A stretch of DNA of 5,570 nucleotides from Mycobacterium sp. (GTDB taxonomy: Bacteria; Actinomycetota; Actinomycetes; Mycobacteriales; Mycobacteriaceae): assembly GCA_029256565.1 (NCBI GenBank), contig JAQSXQ010000164.1:1-5570 (forward strand), read 5' to 3'. Shown piece by piece: positions 5,406 to 5,570 of the stretch. The notes under the pieces were generated by a model. The model ran no database searches. It was not told the origin of the DNA and saw nothing but the letters and a program-made list of their open reading frames with translations. Both the position numbers and the translations under genes were made by a program. How positions within the stretch are numbered: position 1 is the first letter of the stretch; the number at the start of each line of letters is the position of its first letter.

Positions 5406-5570
5406 TCAAATGGCTTGCTGGGTGGGCAGAATGGTGATCTCGGTCAGGTTGACGTGGCGCGGCACCGACGCGATGAACGCCACGGTCTCCGCGACGTCGG
5501 CCGGGCTCAGCACGTCGATCTCGGTGAGCAGGTCGGCCATCAGCTTGCTGGCATCCGGGTCGGTCACGTG
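5406..5570 (-). CDS. Second SDR-family oxidoreductase, C-terminal 54 residues only
   Basis: Only the end of this gene is in the window; the frame is open to the right edge and stops at TGA 5406-5408. The fragment begins HVTDPDASKLMADLL and ends RHVNLTEITILPTQQAI. It matches the substrate-loop and last-strand region of SDRs of the same branch as the neighbour: SPADVAETVAFIASVP parallels PASAIADAIGYAVGQP, and VNLTEITILP parallels VDVNEIIVRP. Catalytic motifs lie outside the window, so the SDR call rests on this tail alone. The gene is upstream of the complete SDR, 34 nt away, in the same direction, consistent with a tandem pair that arose by duplication. Confidence 0.75.
   Translation of the reverse strand, partial: HVTDPDASKLMADLLTEIDVLSPADVAETVAFIASVPRHVNLTEITILPTQQAI

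Noticed and set aside
4694..5437. Long plus-strand open frame opposite the SDR gene
   Set aside because: It is Arg/His/Asp-rich, typical of antisense frames in high-GC DNA, and it lies opposite a complete SDR with all motifs.
1..5570. tRNA/rRNA genes, CRISPR repeats, insertion sequences, toxin-antitoxin or phage genes
   Set aside because: Reading both strands gave no cloverleaf, regularly spaced repeats, transposase motifs or terminal inverted repeats; nearly all bases are in ordinary genes.

Overview
The window is GC-rich (roughly 68-70% by eye) and tightly packed. It looks like a chromosomal segment from a mycobacterium, most likely a rapid grower of the Mycolicibacterium type. The main support is an almost textbook LpqH (19-kDa lipoprotein antigen), a secreted PE-PPE-domain hydrolase and a mycobacterial-style cytochrome P450. 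GTG starts and a candidate leaderless promoter fit this. No RNA gene, insertion sequence, CRISPR array, integrase or phage gene was seen.

Left block (1-1957, minus strand): a tRNA-guanine transglycosylase gene (tgt) is followed 4 nt downstream by the N-terminal 216 residues of a P450 that resembles the CYP164 family and runs off the window edge. The two are presumably co-transcribed. The tgt gene encodes the enzyme that inserts a queuosine-type 7-deazaguanine base into tRNA. Its catalytic Asp residues and zinc ligands are intact, but several substrate-pocket residues differ from the classical bacterial enzyme.

Middle block (1958-4166): a roughly 110-nt divergent intergenic region separates tgt from lpqH on the plus strand. 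lpqH encodes a lipid-anchored envelope protein with an unusually serine-rich linker. After a 168-nt gap holding a possible terminator hairpin comes a 477-residue exported alpha/beta hydrolase with a PE-PPE domain and a long acidic, disordered tail. Both products act outside the cytoplasmic membrane.

Right block (4167-5570): a short GNAT acetyltransferase gene on the plus strand starts 19 nt after the hydrolase and appears to be leaderless. It converges on, and overlaps by 32 bp, a minus-strand short-chain dehydrogenase/reductase (SDR). That SDR lies 34 nt downstream of a second, partial SDR, so the two form a tandem related pair.

Nothing here amounts to a clearly new multi-gene system. The points most worth a second look are the remodelled TGT pocket and its tight link to a P450, the GNAT promoter buried in a palindrome, the Ser-rich LpqH linker built from an internal DNA repeat, and the stand-alone PE-PPE hydrolase with its acidic tail.
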